A stretch of DNA of 64,000 nt from Yersinia rohdei ATCC 43380 (GCF_000173775.1 NZ_ACCD01000005.1:99450-163449); one strand, 5' to 3'. Counted from the first letter of the stretch, positions 1 through 9,257 are shown. Notes: generated by a model not told the origin, from the letters alone. A program made the numbers and translations.

Positions 1-495
1 ATTAAATGTAAACCAGTGTTTTACCCGGTCACCAAACAAGGTAAAACAGAGCTTGGCATAGCGCGCATAGGCTGCCACAACGGCGCGGCTTTCCCAGCCT
101 CCTTTCTGTTGCATGCACAGTGGCATATCAAAATGCTGGAGGTTGATAAATGGCGTGATGCCATGCGCCAGTAAGGAATCAATTACCGCGTTATAAAAAG
201 TGACCGCTTTAGGATTAAGCTCGCCATCACCATCAGGAATTAATCTTGACCATGAAATCGAGGTTCGGAATGTGTTATGCCCCAGTTGCTGCAACAGCAA
301 AATATCCTGCTGGTAATTTTCGTAAAAGGTGGAGGTGTTTTGCGGGCCAATTTGGCCATGAAAACGCTCTGGCGAAATATCATACCAATAATCAAAGATG
401 TTCTTGCTCTTGCCATCCTGCAATGACGCCCCTTCAGATTGGGTTGCAGAAGTGGCGCTACCCCACCAAAAATTATCGGGAAATTGATACTTCAT
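1..495 (-). CDS. 6-phospho-beta-glucosidase, GH1 family (3' part outside window)
   Basis: Only the first 165 codons lie in the window; the gene runs off the left edge. The translation begins MKYQFPDNFWWGSATSATQ, the typical N-terminus of glycoside hydrolase family 1. It reaches WFTFN exactly at base 1, which is the start of the TFNE motif carrying the catalytic acid, so the acid itself is outside. The family cleaves phosphorylated beta-glucosides (cellobiose-P, salicin-P, arbutin-P) in the cytoplasm. It lies downstream of EIIB and EIIC on the same strand, so the likely pathway is PTS uptake followed by hydrolysis of the phosphodisaccharide. Substrate is not decidable from this fragment. The start at 495 is preceded by a GGCTGG stretch, a weak ribosome-binding site. 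Confidence 0.9.
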   Translation of the reverse strand, partial: MKYQFPDNFWWGSATSATQSEGASLQDGKSKNIFDYWYDISPERFHGQIGPQNTSTFYENYQQDILLLQQLGHNTFRTSISWSRLIPDGDGELNPKAVTFYNAVIDSLLAHGITPFINLQHFDMPLCMQQKGGWESRAVVAAYARYAKLCFTLFGDRVKHWFTFN

Positions 496-533
496 TCCAG
501 CCTCCAACCTTGCACGCTAAGTGGTTATAATGA

Positions 534-1898
534 TTAGAATTTCAAGCTGTCCGCTATCTCTTCTTCACTTTGAACTTCACGGTCTATCTCGTTTTGTGCT
601 TTATTGGCCAGAATCACGAATGGCAGATAAATCATGGTGGCAACCCCCAGGTTGAACAGACTTAACAGCATCGCCGCAATACTGCCGTTGGTGTTAAAGA
701 ATGCCCCCAAGCCGACTGGCATAGTCCAAGGTGCAATATTGGTGATAGGGGGAATAACACCGGTGTAATACGCCACCGAAGTTATGATTGCTAAGACCGG
801 CTGCACCAGAATAAAAGGGATAAAGAACAGTGGGTTCATGATGACCGGCAGGCCAAACAAGATGGGTTCGTTGATCTGGAAAATACTCGCCGGCGCACCC
901 AATTTTGCCACTTGACGATAATCTGCACGGCGGGAACCAATAAAGATAGCAATAACCAGCCCAAGTGTGGCCCCAGTGCCGCCCAGGAAGATATAGGAAT
1001 CAACAAAGGGTTTAGCCCACATATGGAACTCTTTGCCCGCGGCTACTGCGGCAGCAACTGAGCCATATTGGGTATAAGTGGCCACGTTTTCCAAGGCGAA
1101 TGGCATCATAATACCACTTTCTAACGCCGATAATGCCATCGCACCGTGTATCCCGAAGAACCACAGCAATGAGGAGCACATGACATACACCCAGCCCACT
1201 ACGCTGCCCATTTTCGACAGTGGCGCGGAAATAGTATCCATAATTATCTGGTGGAAGTTGGTGCCATGCAATCCAAGGAAATAGGCCATCACGCCCATAA
1301 TGGAAAGAATGATAAAGCCGGGAATTAAGGCGGAGAAAGAGCGGGAAACGGATGTTGGCACACTGTCCGGCAAGCGGATAACCCAGTTACGCCGCACAAT
1401 AAAGGTAAAGACCTCCGCAACTACTAAGCCAATAATAATACCCGAGATAATATTAGCCCCACCTAACCAATTAGCCCCGACGGCGTAAGCATCGCCCACA
1501 CTGTAAGGTGTCACTGTCATAAAGGCGGCAATCGCCAGCAAGGCCGCAGCCAGCGGATCGACCCTTTTCTCTTCGGCCAAGGCCATACTGATAAAGAATG
1601 GCGTCATTAACGACATGATCCCGAGGGTGCCGTTATAAACATTGCCGCCTATTGCTTTCAAACCATTCAGGGTGGTGATGGTTTCAGCATCTAAACGGAT
1701 ACCCATTGAGAAAAAGAAAGATCCTTCGCCAAAACTTAAGAACACGTTATTGATAAGAACAAACATGGCACCGGTCAGGGTTAGCGGCATCAGCCGAATA
1801 AACCCATTCTTGATGGCATTAATATGCTGCTGTTTGCCAATTTTAATGGCGAAGGGCAAGATGGCCCTTTCCAGTGAATTAATAAATGCGCTCACCAT
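534..1898 (-). CDS. PTS system EIIC, cellobiose/lactose family
   Basis: A 454-residue polytopic membrane protein with many hydrophobic segments, of the PTS EIIC lactose/cellobiose family (CelB/LicC type). The segment [14 protein letters not shown] around residue 345 is the conserved EIIC substrate/phosphotransfer motif. It forms the membrane channel that takes up a beta-disaccharide while EIIB phosphorylates it. It starts 7 bp after the EIIB stop and ends 38 bp before the GH1 start, so the three genes look like one operon. No EIIA (the usual third subunit) is visible here; it may be downstream off the window or supplied in trans. The sugar (cellobiose, chitobiose or an aryl glucoside) is inferred only from the neighbouring GH1 gene. 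Confidence 0.92.
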   Translation of the reverse strand: MVSAFINSLERAILPFAIKIGKQQHINAIKNGFIRLMPLTLTGAMFVLINNVFLSFGEGSFFFSMGIRLDAETITTLNGLKAIGGNVYNGTLGIMSLMTPFFISMALAEEKRVDPLAAALLAIAAFMTVTPYSVGDAYAVGANWLGGANIISGIIIGLVVAEVFTFIVRRNWVIRLPDSVPTSVSRSFSALIPGFIILSIMGVMAYFLGLHGTNFHQIIMDTISAPLSKMGSVVGWVYVMCSSLLWFFGIHGAMALSALESGIMMPFALENVATYTQYGSVAAAVAAGKEFHMWAKPFVDSYIFLGGTGATLGLVIAIFIGSRRADYRQVAKLGAPASIFQINEPILFGLPVIMNPLFFIPFILVQPVLAIITSVAYYTGVIPPITNIAPWTMPVGLGAFFNTNGSIAAMLLSLFNLGVATMIYLPFVILANKAQNEIDREVQSEEEIADSLKF

Positions 1899-1905
1899 GT
1901 TCCCC

Positions 1906-2223
1906 TTATTGTTTTGCTTTTTTTATTGCGGCAACAGCAGCTTTTAATACCCCTAAACCATCGACCTTGCCGTAAAGGATTGAGTCAATCACTTCAACAG
2001 GTTTGTGGGGGTACATTTTTGTGATTTCAGGCAACATGTAAGCAATTTGCGGCCCTAACAGGATAACATCCGCATCGGTACCATGCTGCGCGGCCAGAGC
2101 TTCCGGATAAGCATTAATAATAACCGGCACTTCATACTTCTCTGCTTGCACTTTCATTTTGGAAACCAGTAGCGAGGTCGACATCCCAGCAGAGCAAAAT
2201 AGATATATTTTTTTCTTTTCCAT
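1906..2223 (-). CDS. PTS system EIIB, cellobiose/lactose family
   Basis: Small cytoplasmic phosphocarrier of 105 residues. The motif [13 protein letters not shown] puts the phosphorylated cysteine at residue 10, as in EIIB-cellobiose proteins. It receives phosphate from EIIA and passes it to the sugar carried by EIIC. I start it at MEKKKIYLF (2223) because AAGGTG lies just upstream and the length then equals the family norm; an in-frame ATG at 2253 would add ten residues with no family match. It is the first gene of the operon with EIIC and the GH1 enzyme. Confidence 0.9.
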   Translation of the reverse strand: MEKKKIYLFCSAGMSTSLLVSKMKVQAEKYEVPVIINAYPEALAAQHGTDADVILLGPQIAYMLPEITKMYPHKPVEVIDSILYGKVDGLGVLKAAVAAIKKAKQ

Positions 2224-2801
2224 TCCCAACACCTTTTGAGGTTCAAAAGACACAGTTATTTATATGCCAGTGCAATGGTGAATTCCCTTTACCTATACTT
2301 TGTCATGCCCCTTGCCAGCCCCATTGTTTCTGGTTGTCGGCAGTATACGGAGTTGACAGCTAAGCCAGTAATTCAAGTGCTACAATAATCGTCTCTAATT
2401 GACTTTTCACATTGATGCCCTTCACATTTCTTAGTAATTACAATGTGATGTTTATCGCAAAATTACTATTTTTTTTCTCAGCGAATTAAGTTTAAATCAT
2501 TTGTATTTCATATGGTTAGTTTTTATTAGCCGAGTATGAAACCGCGAGATAAAAGACAAAAAGCATATTAAAACTTACAGCAGAATAAGTTAGAGAATCT
2601 TATTGGTTTGATAATAGTTTCATCCAAGCTTTCCCACTTTTTTTCGTGAGTTAGCATGCCGGCTTTATTCGTGGAGCGAAGTCCAGAGCGGCTATTCTGC
2701 TCTCGACTGCCGCCAGTAACGCATATTTTCGCTTATAAAATAGCCGCATCCCTATTAATACTCTAAAGTTAACAGGTGTTTACATATTTAAGGAGTGAGT
2801 G
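2224..2801. other. Divergent intergenic region between PTS operon and sugar dehydrogenase
   Basis: 578 bp without a convincing gene. It holds the CRP-like site listed separately and must contain the promoters of both flanking transcripts. The segment 2461-2580 is AT-rich. No further operator could be identified. Confidence 0.6.
2444..2459. promoter_or_regulatory. CRP-type site upstream of the PTS operon
   Basis: TGTGATGTTTATCGCA matches the CRP consensus TGTGA-N6-TCACA in 9 of 10 conserved positions. It lies about 220 bp before the EIIB start, consistent with catabolite control of a PTS operon with a long leader. The orientation is not decisive; the PTS side is chosen because it is the closer and more typical target. 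Confidence 0.6.
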
Positions 2802-3965
2802 ATGAGGTTATTTGGGAATAAAACACCGGCTTACCAACTGAACATTCAGTTATTAACATTATTATTTCTCAGTCTGTTTATTTCGACATCTACCTTGGCG
2901 GCCTTAGCCCCTACAGTGACAGTAACCGAGCTACAAGAAGGGCTGGAAAACCCTTGGTCGCTGGCTTTTTTACCGGACAATGGGGGGATTTTGATAACCG
3001 AACGTTCTGGACAATTACGTTTATGGCGACCCGATAAACCGCTATCAGCGCCCTTAAAAGGGGTGCCAGCCGTGTTTGCTAAGGGGCAAGGTGGTTTATT
3101 CGACGTCGCATTATCGCCGAATTTTTCCCAAGATCGCCGCATTTACCTTAGTTTTGCTGAAGAGGGAAAAGAGGGGAAAGCCGGTACGGCGGTGGGTTAT
3201 GGCCGCCTTAACCCCCAGGGAACCGCCATAGAAAATTTCACTGTGTTTTTCCGCCAACAGCCAAAATTATCGACCGGCAACCACTTTGGCGGCAAGTTGG
3301 CGTTTGATGAGCAAAACCATCTTTTTATCACTTTAGGTGAGAATAATCAGCGCCCTACCGCACAGGATCTAAGCTTGCATCAGGGTAAAATTGTGCGCCT
3401 CACCCTTGATGGTAAGGTGCCAAACGATAATCCTTTTGCCCATAAATCGCCGGCAAAACCAGAGATTTGGTCTTATGGTCATCGTAATCCGCAGGGGTTG
3501 GCACTTAATCCGTGGAGTAACGTGATGTGGGCCCATGAGCATGGGCCTAAAGGTGGCGATGAAATAAACATCCCAATGGCTGGAAAAAACTACGGTTGGC
3601 CCTTGGCAACCCAGGGGATAAATTATTCCGGTCAACCTATCCCAGAGGCCCAAGGTACACATGTTGAAGGTACCGAACAGCCGATTTATTTCTGGGAAAA
3701 GTCGCCAGGTATCAGTGGGATGGCATTCTATGATGCCGCACGTTTCCCCCTCTGGCAGCATTCACTGTTTATCGGTGCGTTGGCTGAAAAAGAGTTAATT
3801 CGCTTGCAACTGGATGGCGATAAAGTGATTGCAGAGGAACGCCTACTTGGCGATCGTGGCGAACGTATCCGCGAGGTGCGCATTGGCCCTGATGGCTATG
3901 TCTATTTGTTGACAGATGAGAGTAACGGTAAGTTACTGAAACTTGGTCTGGCGGCACACGAATAA
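2802..3965 (+). CDS. PQQ-dependent aldose sugar dehydrogenase (YliI/Asd-like)
   Basis: 387 residues with a hydrophobic N-terminal signal (about residues 14-34, ending STLAA) followed by a six-bladed beta-propeller of the soluble glucose dehydrogenase/Hedgehog-interacting-protein family. Characteristic pieces are ENPWSLAFLPD, TGNHFGGKLAFD, SYGHRNPQGLALNP and HEHGPKGGDEIN, which carry PQQ- and calcium-binding residues in this family. It probably oxidises aldoses in the periplasm with PQQ as cofactor, passing electrons to the respiratory chain. AGGAG at 2791-2795 lies 6 bp before the ATG at 2802; an in-frame GTG directly before it is less likely. It is monocistronic with its own terminator. No PQQ biosynthesis genes are in the window. 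Confidence 0.9.
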   Translation: MRLFGNKTPAYQLNIQLLTLLFLSLFISTSTLAALAPTVTVTELQEGLENPWSLAFLPDNGGILITERSGQLRLWRPDKPLSAPLKGVPAVFAKGQGGLFDVALSPNFSQDRRIYLSFAEEGKEGKAGTAVGYGRLNPQGTAIENFTVFFRQQPKLSTGNHFGGKLAFDEQNHLFITLGENNQRPTAQDLSLHQGKIVRLTLDGKVPNDNPFAHKSPAKPEIWSYGHRNPQGLALNPWSNVMWAHEHGPKGGDEINIPMAGKNYGWPLATQGINYSGQPIPEAQGTHVEGTEQPIYFWEKSPGISGMAFYDAARFPLWQHSLFIGALAEKELIRLQLDGDKVIAEERLLGDRGERIREVRIGPDGYVYLLTDESNGKLLKLGLAAHE

Positions 3966-3993
3966 CCTGCCAGTAATAAATGTTATTGCCAAC

Positions 3994-4022
3994 AAAAGCC
4001 GGAGAAATTTTCCGGCTTTTTC
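3994..4022 (+). terminator. Rho-independent terminator after the sugar dehydrogenase
   Basis: Perfect 10-bp stem AAAAGCCGGA / TCCGGCTTTT with a 7-nt loop and a T-run. It could also serve the convergent aldo/keto reductase. Confidence 0.85.
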
Positions 4023-4065
4023 ATCATGCCAAATATTGACTCAGTAACATCAAGAATAAAGAGAG

Positions 4066-5100
4066 TTACCTGTCTGATGAGGCTTGCCACAGATTAAGCT
4101 GTCCATCAGTAACATGCTGATCAATAGCTCTTAATTCTTCAGCAGTGAAACTGAGATTGTTGAGCGCGGCACAATTCTCTGCTAGCTGCTCTGGGCGGCT
4201 GGCCCCTATCAAAACTGACGTCACACGGTTATCTTTCAACAACCAGCTTAATGCCATTTGCGCTAATGATTGCCCACGTTGTTCAGCTAACTCATTCAGC
4301 TGTTTAATGCTACGCAGATTGGCCTGCGACAACATATGTTCCTTCAATGAACCACCCGCTTCTTTTTTCATCCGCGAGTCATCTGGAATACCATTAAGAT
4401 ATTTGCCGGTTAATAGCCCCTGCGCCAAAGGTGTGAAGGCAATACAGCCGACACCATGTTTATCTAATGTCTCTAAGAGATTAGTCTGCTCGACCCAGCG
4501 GTTAAGAATATTATAAGAAGGCTGATGGATAAGAAGCGGGATTTTCCATTCCTGCAATAACGCCACCATTTTGGCCGTTCGCTCAGAAGAATAAGATGAA
4601 ATACCCACATACAGCGCTTTACCACTTTGAACTGCCTGCGCTAATGCGGATGCAGTTTCTTCCATCGGTGTATTTTCATCCACACGGTGAGAATAGAAAA
4701 TATCCACATAGTCCAGCCCCATACGTTGTAAGCTTTGGTCCAGACTCGCCAACAGATATTTTCGTGAACTACCCGCACCATAAGGGCCAGGCCACATGTT
4801 ATAGCCGGCTTTTGTCGAGATTATCAGCTCATCACGATAAGGTTTAAAATCCTGTTGCAGCAATTTACCAAAATTTTGCTCGGCTGAACCCGGCGGTGGG
4901 CCATAATTATTAGCCAAATCGAAATGGGTAATTCCCAGGTCAAAGGCTTTGCGCAGCAATACACGTTGCGAATCTAACGTGTTGTTAAAACTAAAATTAT
5001 GCCAAAGTCCAAGAGATAGAGCGGGTAACTGTAAGCCACTTTTTCCACAAAAACGATATTGCATCTGGTTGTAGCGGGCAGAGTCTGCGTTATAAGGCAT
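4066..5100 (-). CDS. L-glyceraldehyde-3-phosphate reductase-like aldo/keto reductase (YghZ family)
   Basis: 344 residues, an aldo/keto reductase close to E. coli YghZ (Gpr). Catalytic-tetrad regions are visible: THFDLANNYGPP (Asp, Tyr), IISTKAGYNMWPGPYG (Lys) and DYVDIFYSHRVD (His). The C-terminal VLIGASRPEQLAEN is the NADPH 2'-phosphate binding region. The family reduces small aldehydes and methylglyoxal-type compounds with NADPH. I prefer the ATG at 5100 because MPYNADSARYNQMQYR aligns with the E. coli N-terminus; an upstream in-frame ATG at 5118 lacks a ribosome-binding site. It stands alone on the minus strand, convergent with the sugar dehydrogenase. Confidence 0.9.
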   Translation of the reverse strand: MPYNADSARYNQMQYRFCGKSGLQLPALSLGLWHNFSFNNTLDSQRVLLRKAFDLGITHFDLANNYGPPPGSAEQNFGKLLQQDFKPYRDELIISTKAGYNMWPGPYGAGSSRKYLLASLDQSLQRMGLDYVDIFYSHRVDENTPMEETASALAQAVQSGKALYVGISSYSSERTAKMVALLQEWKIPLLIHQPSYNILNRWVEQTNLLETLDKHGVGCIAFTPLAQGLLTGKYLNGIPDDSRMKKEAGGSLKEHMLSQANLRSIKQLNELAEQRGQSLAQMALSWLLKDNRVTSVLIGASRPEQLAENCAALNNLSFTAEELRAIDQHVTDGQLNLWQASSDR

Positions 5101-5252
5101 GATGGCATCTGTCTCCATTTATTGTATTTTTGAAACGGCATTTCTATTTTAGCGCTATCTACTTCCCACTAAAGTGATCTCTTCGAATGTTTACAACATT
5201 ATTTGTACTACAATTATGCTTACTCTGACGAATTGCCATTGAGGGCATTGTT

Positions 5253-5633
5253 ATGACTGCAATAGATATAATGTGGGTAGGGCTTGGCGGCGGCATCGGG
5301 TCACTTTTACGCTGGGGGATAGGGCTGGGTGTCGGCAAAATATACAAAGGTAATTTTCCTCTCGGTACTTTTTTGATCAATATTTCAGGGGCATTTGTTA
5401 TTGGTTATCTGAGTATTCTTTTCAGTGTTGACTGGCGAGATCGTTACGGCGATTTACTTAATGCTGCGGTTTTGACCGGTATTTTAGGTGGCTATACCAC
5501 CTTCAGTAGCATGCAATTAGATGCAGCTAAACTGGCTACTGCCCGGGGCAGAGCAATGGCTGCCGGATATCTGATTATTTCTGTTTTGGTCGGTTTAGCA
5601 GCAGCGGCATTTGGTGCCTGGCTGGCTTATTAA
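5253..5633 (+). CDS. crcB: Fluoride channel CrcB/Fluc, first paralogue
   Basis: 126 residues and four hydrophobic segments, of the CrcB/Fluc family. Family marks: GGGIGSLLRW near the N-terminus, the pore Asn in GTFLINISGAF, and the central break motif GGYTTFSS with the Phe and Ser residues lining the fluoride path. It exports fluoride as a dual-topology dimer in the inner membrane. It is followed 29 bp later by a second, diverged crcB, an arrangement typical of heterodimer-forming pairs. No fluoride riboswitch was recognised upstream. Confidence 0.93.
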   Translation: MTAIDIMWVGLGGGIGSLLRWGIGLGVGKIYKGNFPLGTFLINISGAFVIGYLSILFSVDWRDRYGDLLNAAVLTGILGGYTTFSSMQLDAAKLATARGRAMAAGYLIISVLVGLAAAAFGAWLAY

Positions 5634-5668
5634 ACAGAGAATGGGTTTATTAATCGGAGAAAATGACT

Positions 5669-6073
5669 ATGCCGAATCTTATTATTTTAGTTTTTGTGGG
5701 TGGTGCCTTTGGTGCCATGTGCCGTGAATTTCTTATGCTATCTGTACCAAGGCTGGCCGATGGTTTCCCTATGGATATCTTTGCCGCCAATATTATCGCA
5801 GCGTTTTTATTAGGGCTGGCAACCTCTTACTTTAAAAATGGGAAAATTAATCAATATGTCCATTTGATGGTGGGGACGGGAATTATGGGCGGCCTGTCCA
5901 CATTTTCCAGTTTTGTCTTTGGGGCCGTCGAAATGATGAAAACACCGAGCGGAATTTTAGTTTCAATCTGTTATCTGGTCGTCAGTCTGATTGTCGGTTT
6001 TATTGCCGTTGAATTGGGCTTAATGGTTGGCCCAAAAGAAAAACCTAAAGATCCACCGGTTGCTGCAGAATAA
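5669..6073 (+). CDS. crcB: Fluoride channel CrcB/Fluc, second paralogue
   Basis: 134 residues, four hydrophobic segments. It keeps the family residues in another context: [13 protein letters not shown], the Asn in FAANIIAAF, and [13 protein letters not shown]. It differs strongly from the first copy, as expected if the two are opposite-topology subunits of one channel. I start it at 5669 because GGAGA (5656-5660) is then 8 bp away; the in-frame ATG at 5663 would be only 2-3 bp from it. The tail ends in a charged stretch, [10 protein letters not shown]. Confidence 0.9.
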   Translation: MPNLIILVFVGGAFGAMCREFLMLSVPRLADGFPMDIFAANIIAAFLLGLATSYFKNGKINQYVHLMVGTGIMGGLSTFSSFVFGAVEMMKTPSGILVSICYLVVSLIVGFIAVELGLMVGPKEKPKDPPVAAE

Positions 6074-6090
6074 ATTCCGTTGAAATTAAA

Positions 6091-6118
6091 CACAAAAACA
6101 CCCTCATAATGAGGGTGT
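6091..6118 (-). terminator. Terminator downstream of kch (possibly shared with crcB)
   Basis: 8-bp stem ACACCCTC / GAGGGTGT (6098-6118). On the minus strand it is followed by TGTTTTTGTG, so it best serves kch; on the plus strand there is no T-run. Confidence 0.7.
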
Positions 6119-6166
6119 CCGAACACCGCTAACAACCCTGTAACTCCAAGAACGAAGGGTAATGGA

Positions 6167-7342
6167 TTAATCTAATTTCTGGCAATGACCAAAGAACATC
6201 TCTGTAATAAGTTCATTATTAATGGTATCGCCATTTAAAGTTCTGACTAGCAGTTCACTGCCTAATAGTGGCAGTGAGAAGACCATGTCAGGATTAACCC
6301 GCTGTACTTTCTTCATATTCGCGGTTTCATTGACCAGTGCCAGTGTTTTAGTCGATTCACCTGAAATTTCTTTAGCTGCAAGAATAGTGAAGGTGTTTTC
6401 TGCATCGCTGTCACTTAGCGCAATAATATATTTTGCTTTATCGGCACCGGCTAATTTCAGTGTTGGAACTGAAGACGGGTCACCCTCGATAATATCTGCA
6501 TCTGTTGGATAACTGTGTTGGCTACCGACGTCACAGACCACTGTAACTTCATCACCACGATCACGTAGGCCGTTATATACGTTCAGTGCCAGAGAACTGA
6601 TACCTACAATAATAAAATGATTTTTACGTTCCACGTCAGAAGTCCTACCTTTAACTATGCGTTTGATATTATTACTGATCATCGGCCCGGCGATAGAAGA
6701 AACGGAAGCAGCAAAGACAGTAATACCGGAAATAATCACCGTAAGTGTAAACATCCGAGCCACCGTGGTATGTGGGATAATATCCCCAAAGCCTACGGTT
6801 GACATACACACAATTGCGAAATAGAAGGCTGTGGGTAAATCCGTCACTACCGGAGCGAATTCATCGCCGATGTAGAGCGTACCCAGCATGCTATAAACGA
6901 TCAGCGAAGCTATGCTAACAATCGCAAAAAACGTTCCACTCGCAAGGCTGTGATAATTAAATTTTCGCCAATAGAAGAGCAAGGCGACAATAACCACTAT
7001 GGAATAAGTCGTCAGTGCATTGTGATCTTTTAGAATAAAGAGATTGATAGTCACGACAGTAAACAGTAGTAATACTGTGAAAAACCATGCAATACGGGTT
7101 TTCATTGATAAAACCATCGCCATCAATATCAGTACAAAACCGATCATAAATCTTGGAATTTCAAACAGTTCAAGAAAACTTAATGCCTCCTTCCAGGAGC
7201 TGAACTCATTCGGCTCGGACATAAAATGATCAATAGTCCGGAGAAGCACCGGATTTAAAATCAGAAACCCATTAATTGCCACCATAATAGCCAGACAATA
7301 GGGTATCGAAACCTTAGATTTAATTTCCTGTAATATTTTCAT
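6167..7342 (-). CDS. kch: Voltage-gated potassium channel with RCK domain
   Basis: 391 residues. The first half carries about six hydrophobic segments and the selectivity filter STVGFGDIIP (around residue 183). The second half is a cytosolic TrkA-N/RCK domain starting NHFIIVGISSLALN with a Rossmann-like glycine region, followed by DADIIEGDPSS. This layout matches the Kch potassium channel. It controls K+ flux across the inner membrane; the physiological role in enterobacteria is unsettled. An in-frame TTG directly before the ATG at 7342 is disregarded. It is separated from crcB by a terminator and stands alone. Confidence 0.9.
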   Translation of the reverse strand: MKILQEIKSKVSIPYCLAIMVAINGFLILNPVLLRTIDHFMSEPNEFSSWKEALSFLELFEIPRFMIGFVLILMAMVLSMKTRIAWFFTVLLLFTVVTINLFILKDHNALTTYSIVVIVALLFYWRKFNYHSLASGTFFAIVSIASLIVYSMLGTLYIGDEFAPVVTDLPTAFYFAIVCMSTVGFGDIIPHTTVARMFTLTVIISGITVFAASVSSIAGPMISNNIKRIVKGRTSDVERKNHFIIVGISSLALNVYNGLRDRGDEVTVVCDVGSQHSYPTDADIIEGDPSSVPTLKLAGADKAKYIIALSDSDAENTFTILAAKEISGESTKTLALVNETANMKKVQRVNPDMVFSLPLLGSELLVRTLNGDTINNELITEMFFGHCQKLD

Positions 7343-7762
7343 CAATAGAGTGACTAAAATTGTTATAGGTAAATTGAGTATAGATAAAATCTCAGATAAT
7401 TCATGCTAAATTTAATTATTTTTGATAAAAATCAAATGATAAACTATGCCGTTATCGGAAATAAAAACTATAAATTATAGCAAGCTAATATTAACGATAA
7501 GTGACGAAATAAAAAAAGGCAGCATAAAGCATAAAAACCCCCGTGGCGGTAATTATTTAAAGCTACTTTTACACTGTGTAAATTTATGCATACTGCAAAG
7601 TGAATGGAAATATTAAATTTAATTATTGGCATTAATTAGATTTGCAACTAATATTATACATGCACTTCGGCATTTAATAATGCTAGAGTTAGTATACCTG
7701 AGTGATATCTATCACCCTTAATTTTATTCTGTGTTATATAACAGACAAATAAGGAAGTAAGC
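7343..7762. other. AT-rich divergent intergenic region kch/hdeB
   Basis: 420 bp, strongly AT-rich and with no open frame of note. It contains the CRP-like site and -10 element of hdeB at its right end. No other element recognised. Confidence 0.6.
7701..7742 (+). promoter_or_regulatory. Candidate class II CRP promoter of hdeB
   Basis: AGTGATATCTATCACC (7701-7716) has the GTGA-N6-TCAC core of a CRP site. TATAAC (7737-7742) is a 5/6 match to a -10 box. A start about 7 bp downstream (around 7749-7750) puts the dyad centre close to -41, the class II position. The spacing is seen directly; CRP use is inference. Confidence 0.5.
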
Positions 7763-8095
7763 ATGTCCTACAAATCACTTCGTAATATCGCATTGACTGG
7801 TTTATTGCTTTCCGCTGCCGCTACCTCTTTTGCAGCGACCACTAGCGCAAAGGGTACTACCCCGAGTGATATGACCTGCAAAGAATTCCTGGATCTGAAT
7901 CCTAAGTCATTCACTCCTGTAGTTTTTTGGGTATTAAATGATGATACTCAATATAAGAAAGGCGATTATGTTGATTTGCAAGAAACTGACACTATCGTGA
8001 CACCAAAAGTGGTCGAAGTGTGCAAAAAATCACCTGAAAGTAAACTGTCAGAAATAAAACAGGATATTGTAGGTTTTGCCAAGAAACATATGTAA
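7763..8095 (+). CDS. hdeB: Periplasmic acid-stress chaperone HdeB
   Basis: 110 residues with a signal peptide (residues 1-24, cleavage near SFAA). The mature part has the HdeB pattern: DMTCKEFLDLNPKSFTPVVFW near residue 38 and PKVVEVCKKSP near residue 82, giving the two cysteines of the conserved disulfide. HdeB unfolds at low pH and holds periplasmic proteins against aggregation. AAGGAAG lies 5 bp before the ATG. No hdeA partner is present. It sits beside the nickel permease, urea channel and urease genes, so the region reads as an acid-survival block. Confidence 0.92.
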   Translation: MSYKSLRNIALTGLLLSAAATSFAATTSAKGTTPSDMTCKEFLDLNPKSFTPVVFWVLNDDTQYKKGDYVDLQETDTIVTPKVVEVCKKSPESKLSEIKQDIVGFAKKHM

Positions 8096-8118
8096 CCTAG
8101 AAATGTAAATATAATAAG

Positions 8119-8149
8119 TAAGGGGCTAATTAAATAAATTAGCCCCTTA
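8119..8149. terminator. Bidirectional terminator between hdeB and the nickel permease
   Basis: 13-bp perfect stem TAAGGGGCTAATT / AATTAGCCCCTTA with a 5-nt loop between convergent genes. The T-run on the plus strand is short. Confidence 0.75.
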
Positions 8150-8173
8150 TACTTTTGGCAATACAGTGATTAG

Positions 8174-9232
8174 TTAGCGGCTGATACTTAACTTATCATA
8201 ACCACGGACGTAATAATTTACTGCAGAAATCAGCCAGCACAGTATAAATAACCCAATAATCCAGTAACCTATTTCACCTAGATTCTCACTGATATTATTG
8301 ATTGGCGTCCAGATCCCCCCCGTTAAATTAAGCTTATCTGCAATTAGCCCTAAAGCCTCAATCCCACCGATGAAGAAAGCAATAATAACGGAAGCTGCTG
8401 TGATAGTAATATTGTAATACAGTTTTCTTACTGGTTTAGAAAATGCCCAACCATAAGCACCTATCATCACAAAATTATCAAGTGAGTCGATTAAGGCCAT
8501 CCCAGAAGCAAATAAAATGGGGAATACCATAATTGACCATAAATTCATACCATGACTTGCGCTGGCAGCTGAAATACCTAATACACCAATTTCAGTGGCC
8601 GTATCAAAACCTAAACCAAATAAAAATCCGACCGGATACATATGCCAGCTTTTATTAACCATGTTAAAGACACGTTTGAAAAGCCTGGCAAGTAATCCGC
8701 CATTATTGGTGACTAACAAATCAAGCTCGTCATCTTGGTAGACATGACCCGCTTTGACCTGCTTGAATTTTTTGTACACTGATATCAGGATGGTTAAATT
8801 AAGAAAAGCGAACAGTAACAAAAATACCGATGAGACCAACGTACCAATTAGCCCTCCGGTTTCATGAAACCATGCCATATTATTCTTAAACGCCATTGCA
8901 GTTGCGGCAATAGCTAATGACGCTAATATCACAATAGTTGAATGGCCAAGGGAGAAAAACGTTCCGACCGCAATCGGGGTTTTTCCCTGCTGCATGAGTT
9001 TGCGGGTGACATTATCAATAGCTGCAATATGGTCAGCATCGACTGCATGGCGTAAACCAAAGCTATAAGCCAGGAACGCCATGCCCATCAACACCGCATT
9101 ATTATTAAATTCAATAAAAGCCCAAACCCATGCCAAGCCGTTAACCACCAGTAAGCCAATCAGCAAATAGATGGCGCGACGTTTCGTTTGCTGATTACCA
9201 AAGGCACTACGTTTCTCTATTCCAGCCGTCAT
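8174..9232 (-). CDS. ureH: Nickel permease, HoxN/HupN/NixA family
   Basis: 352 residues with about eight hydrophobic segments. The family signature RHAVDADHIAAIDN (HX4DH) near residue 55 and the second motif LGFDTATEIGVLG near residue 205 identify a NiCoT high-affinity nickel permease. It supplies Ni2+ to urease. I start at MTAGIEKRSAFG (9232), with CTGGAG 7 bp upstream; an earlier in-frame ATG at 9283 overlaps a repeat element and looks unused. It is last in the urease-side gene row, 71 bp after yut. The symbol follows Yersinia usage and is a family-level call. Confidence 0.92.
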   Translation of the reverse strand: MTAGIEKRSAFGNQQTKRRAIYLLIGLLVVNGLAWVWAFIEFNNNAVLMGMAFLAYSFGLRHAVDADHIAAIDNVTRKLMQQGKTPIAVGTFFSLGHSTIVILASLAIAATAMAFKNNMAWFHETGGLIGTLVSSVFLLLFAFLNLTILISVYKKFKQVKAGHVYQDDELDLLVTNNGGLLARLFKRVFNMVNKSWHMYPVGFLFGLGFDTATEIGVLGISAASASHGMNLWSIMVFPILFASGMALIDSLDNFVMIGAYGWAFSKPVRKLYYNITITAASVIIAFFIGGIEALGLIADKLNLTGGIWTPINNISENLGEIGYWIIGLFILCWLISAVNYYVRGYDKLSISR

Positions 9233-9257
9233 GTTTGTACTCCAGAATATACTTTTG

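Noticed and set aside
246..530. 94-codon plus-strand frame at window start
   Set aside because: It lies opposite the GH1 gene, which is supported by conserved motifs.
5119..5252. Fluoride riboswitch before crcB
   Set aside because: I could not find the conserved pseudoknot sequences; only an AT-rich leader is seen.
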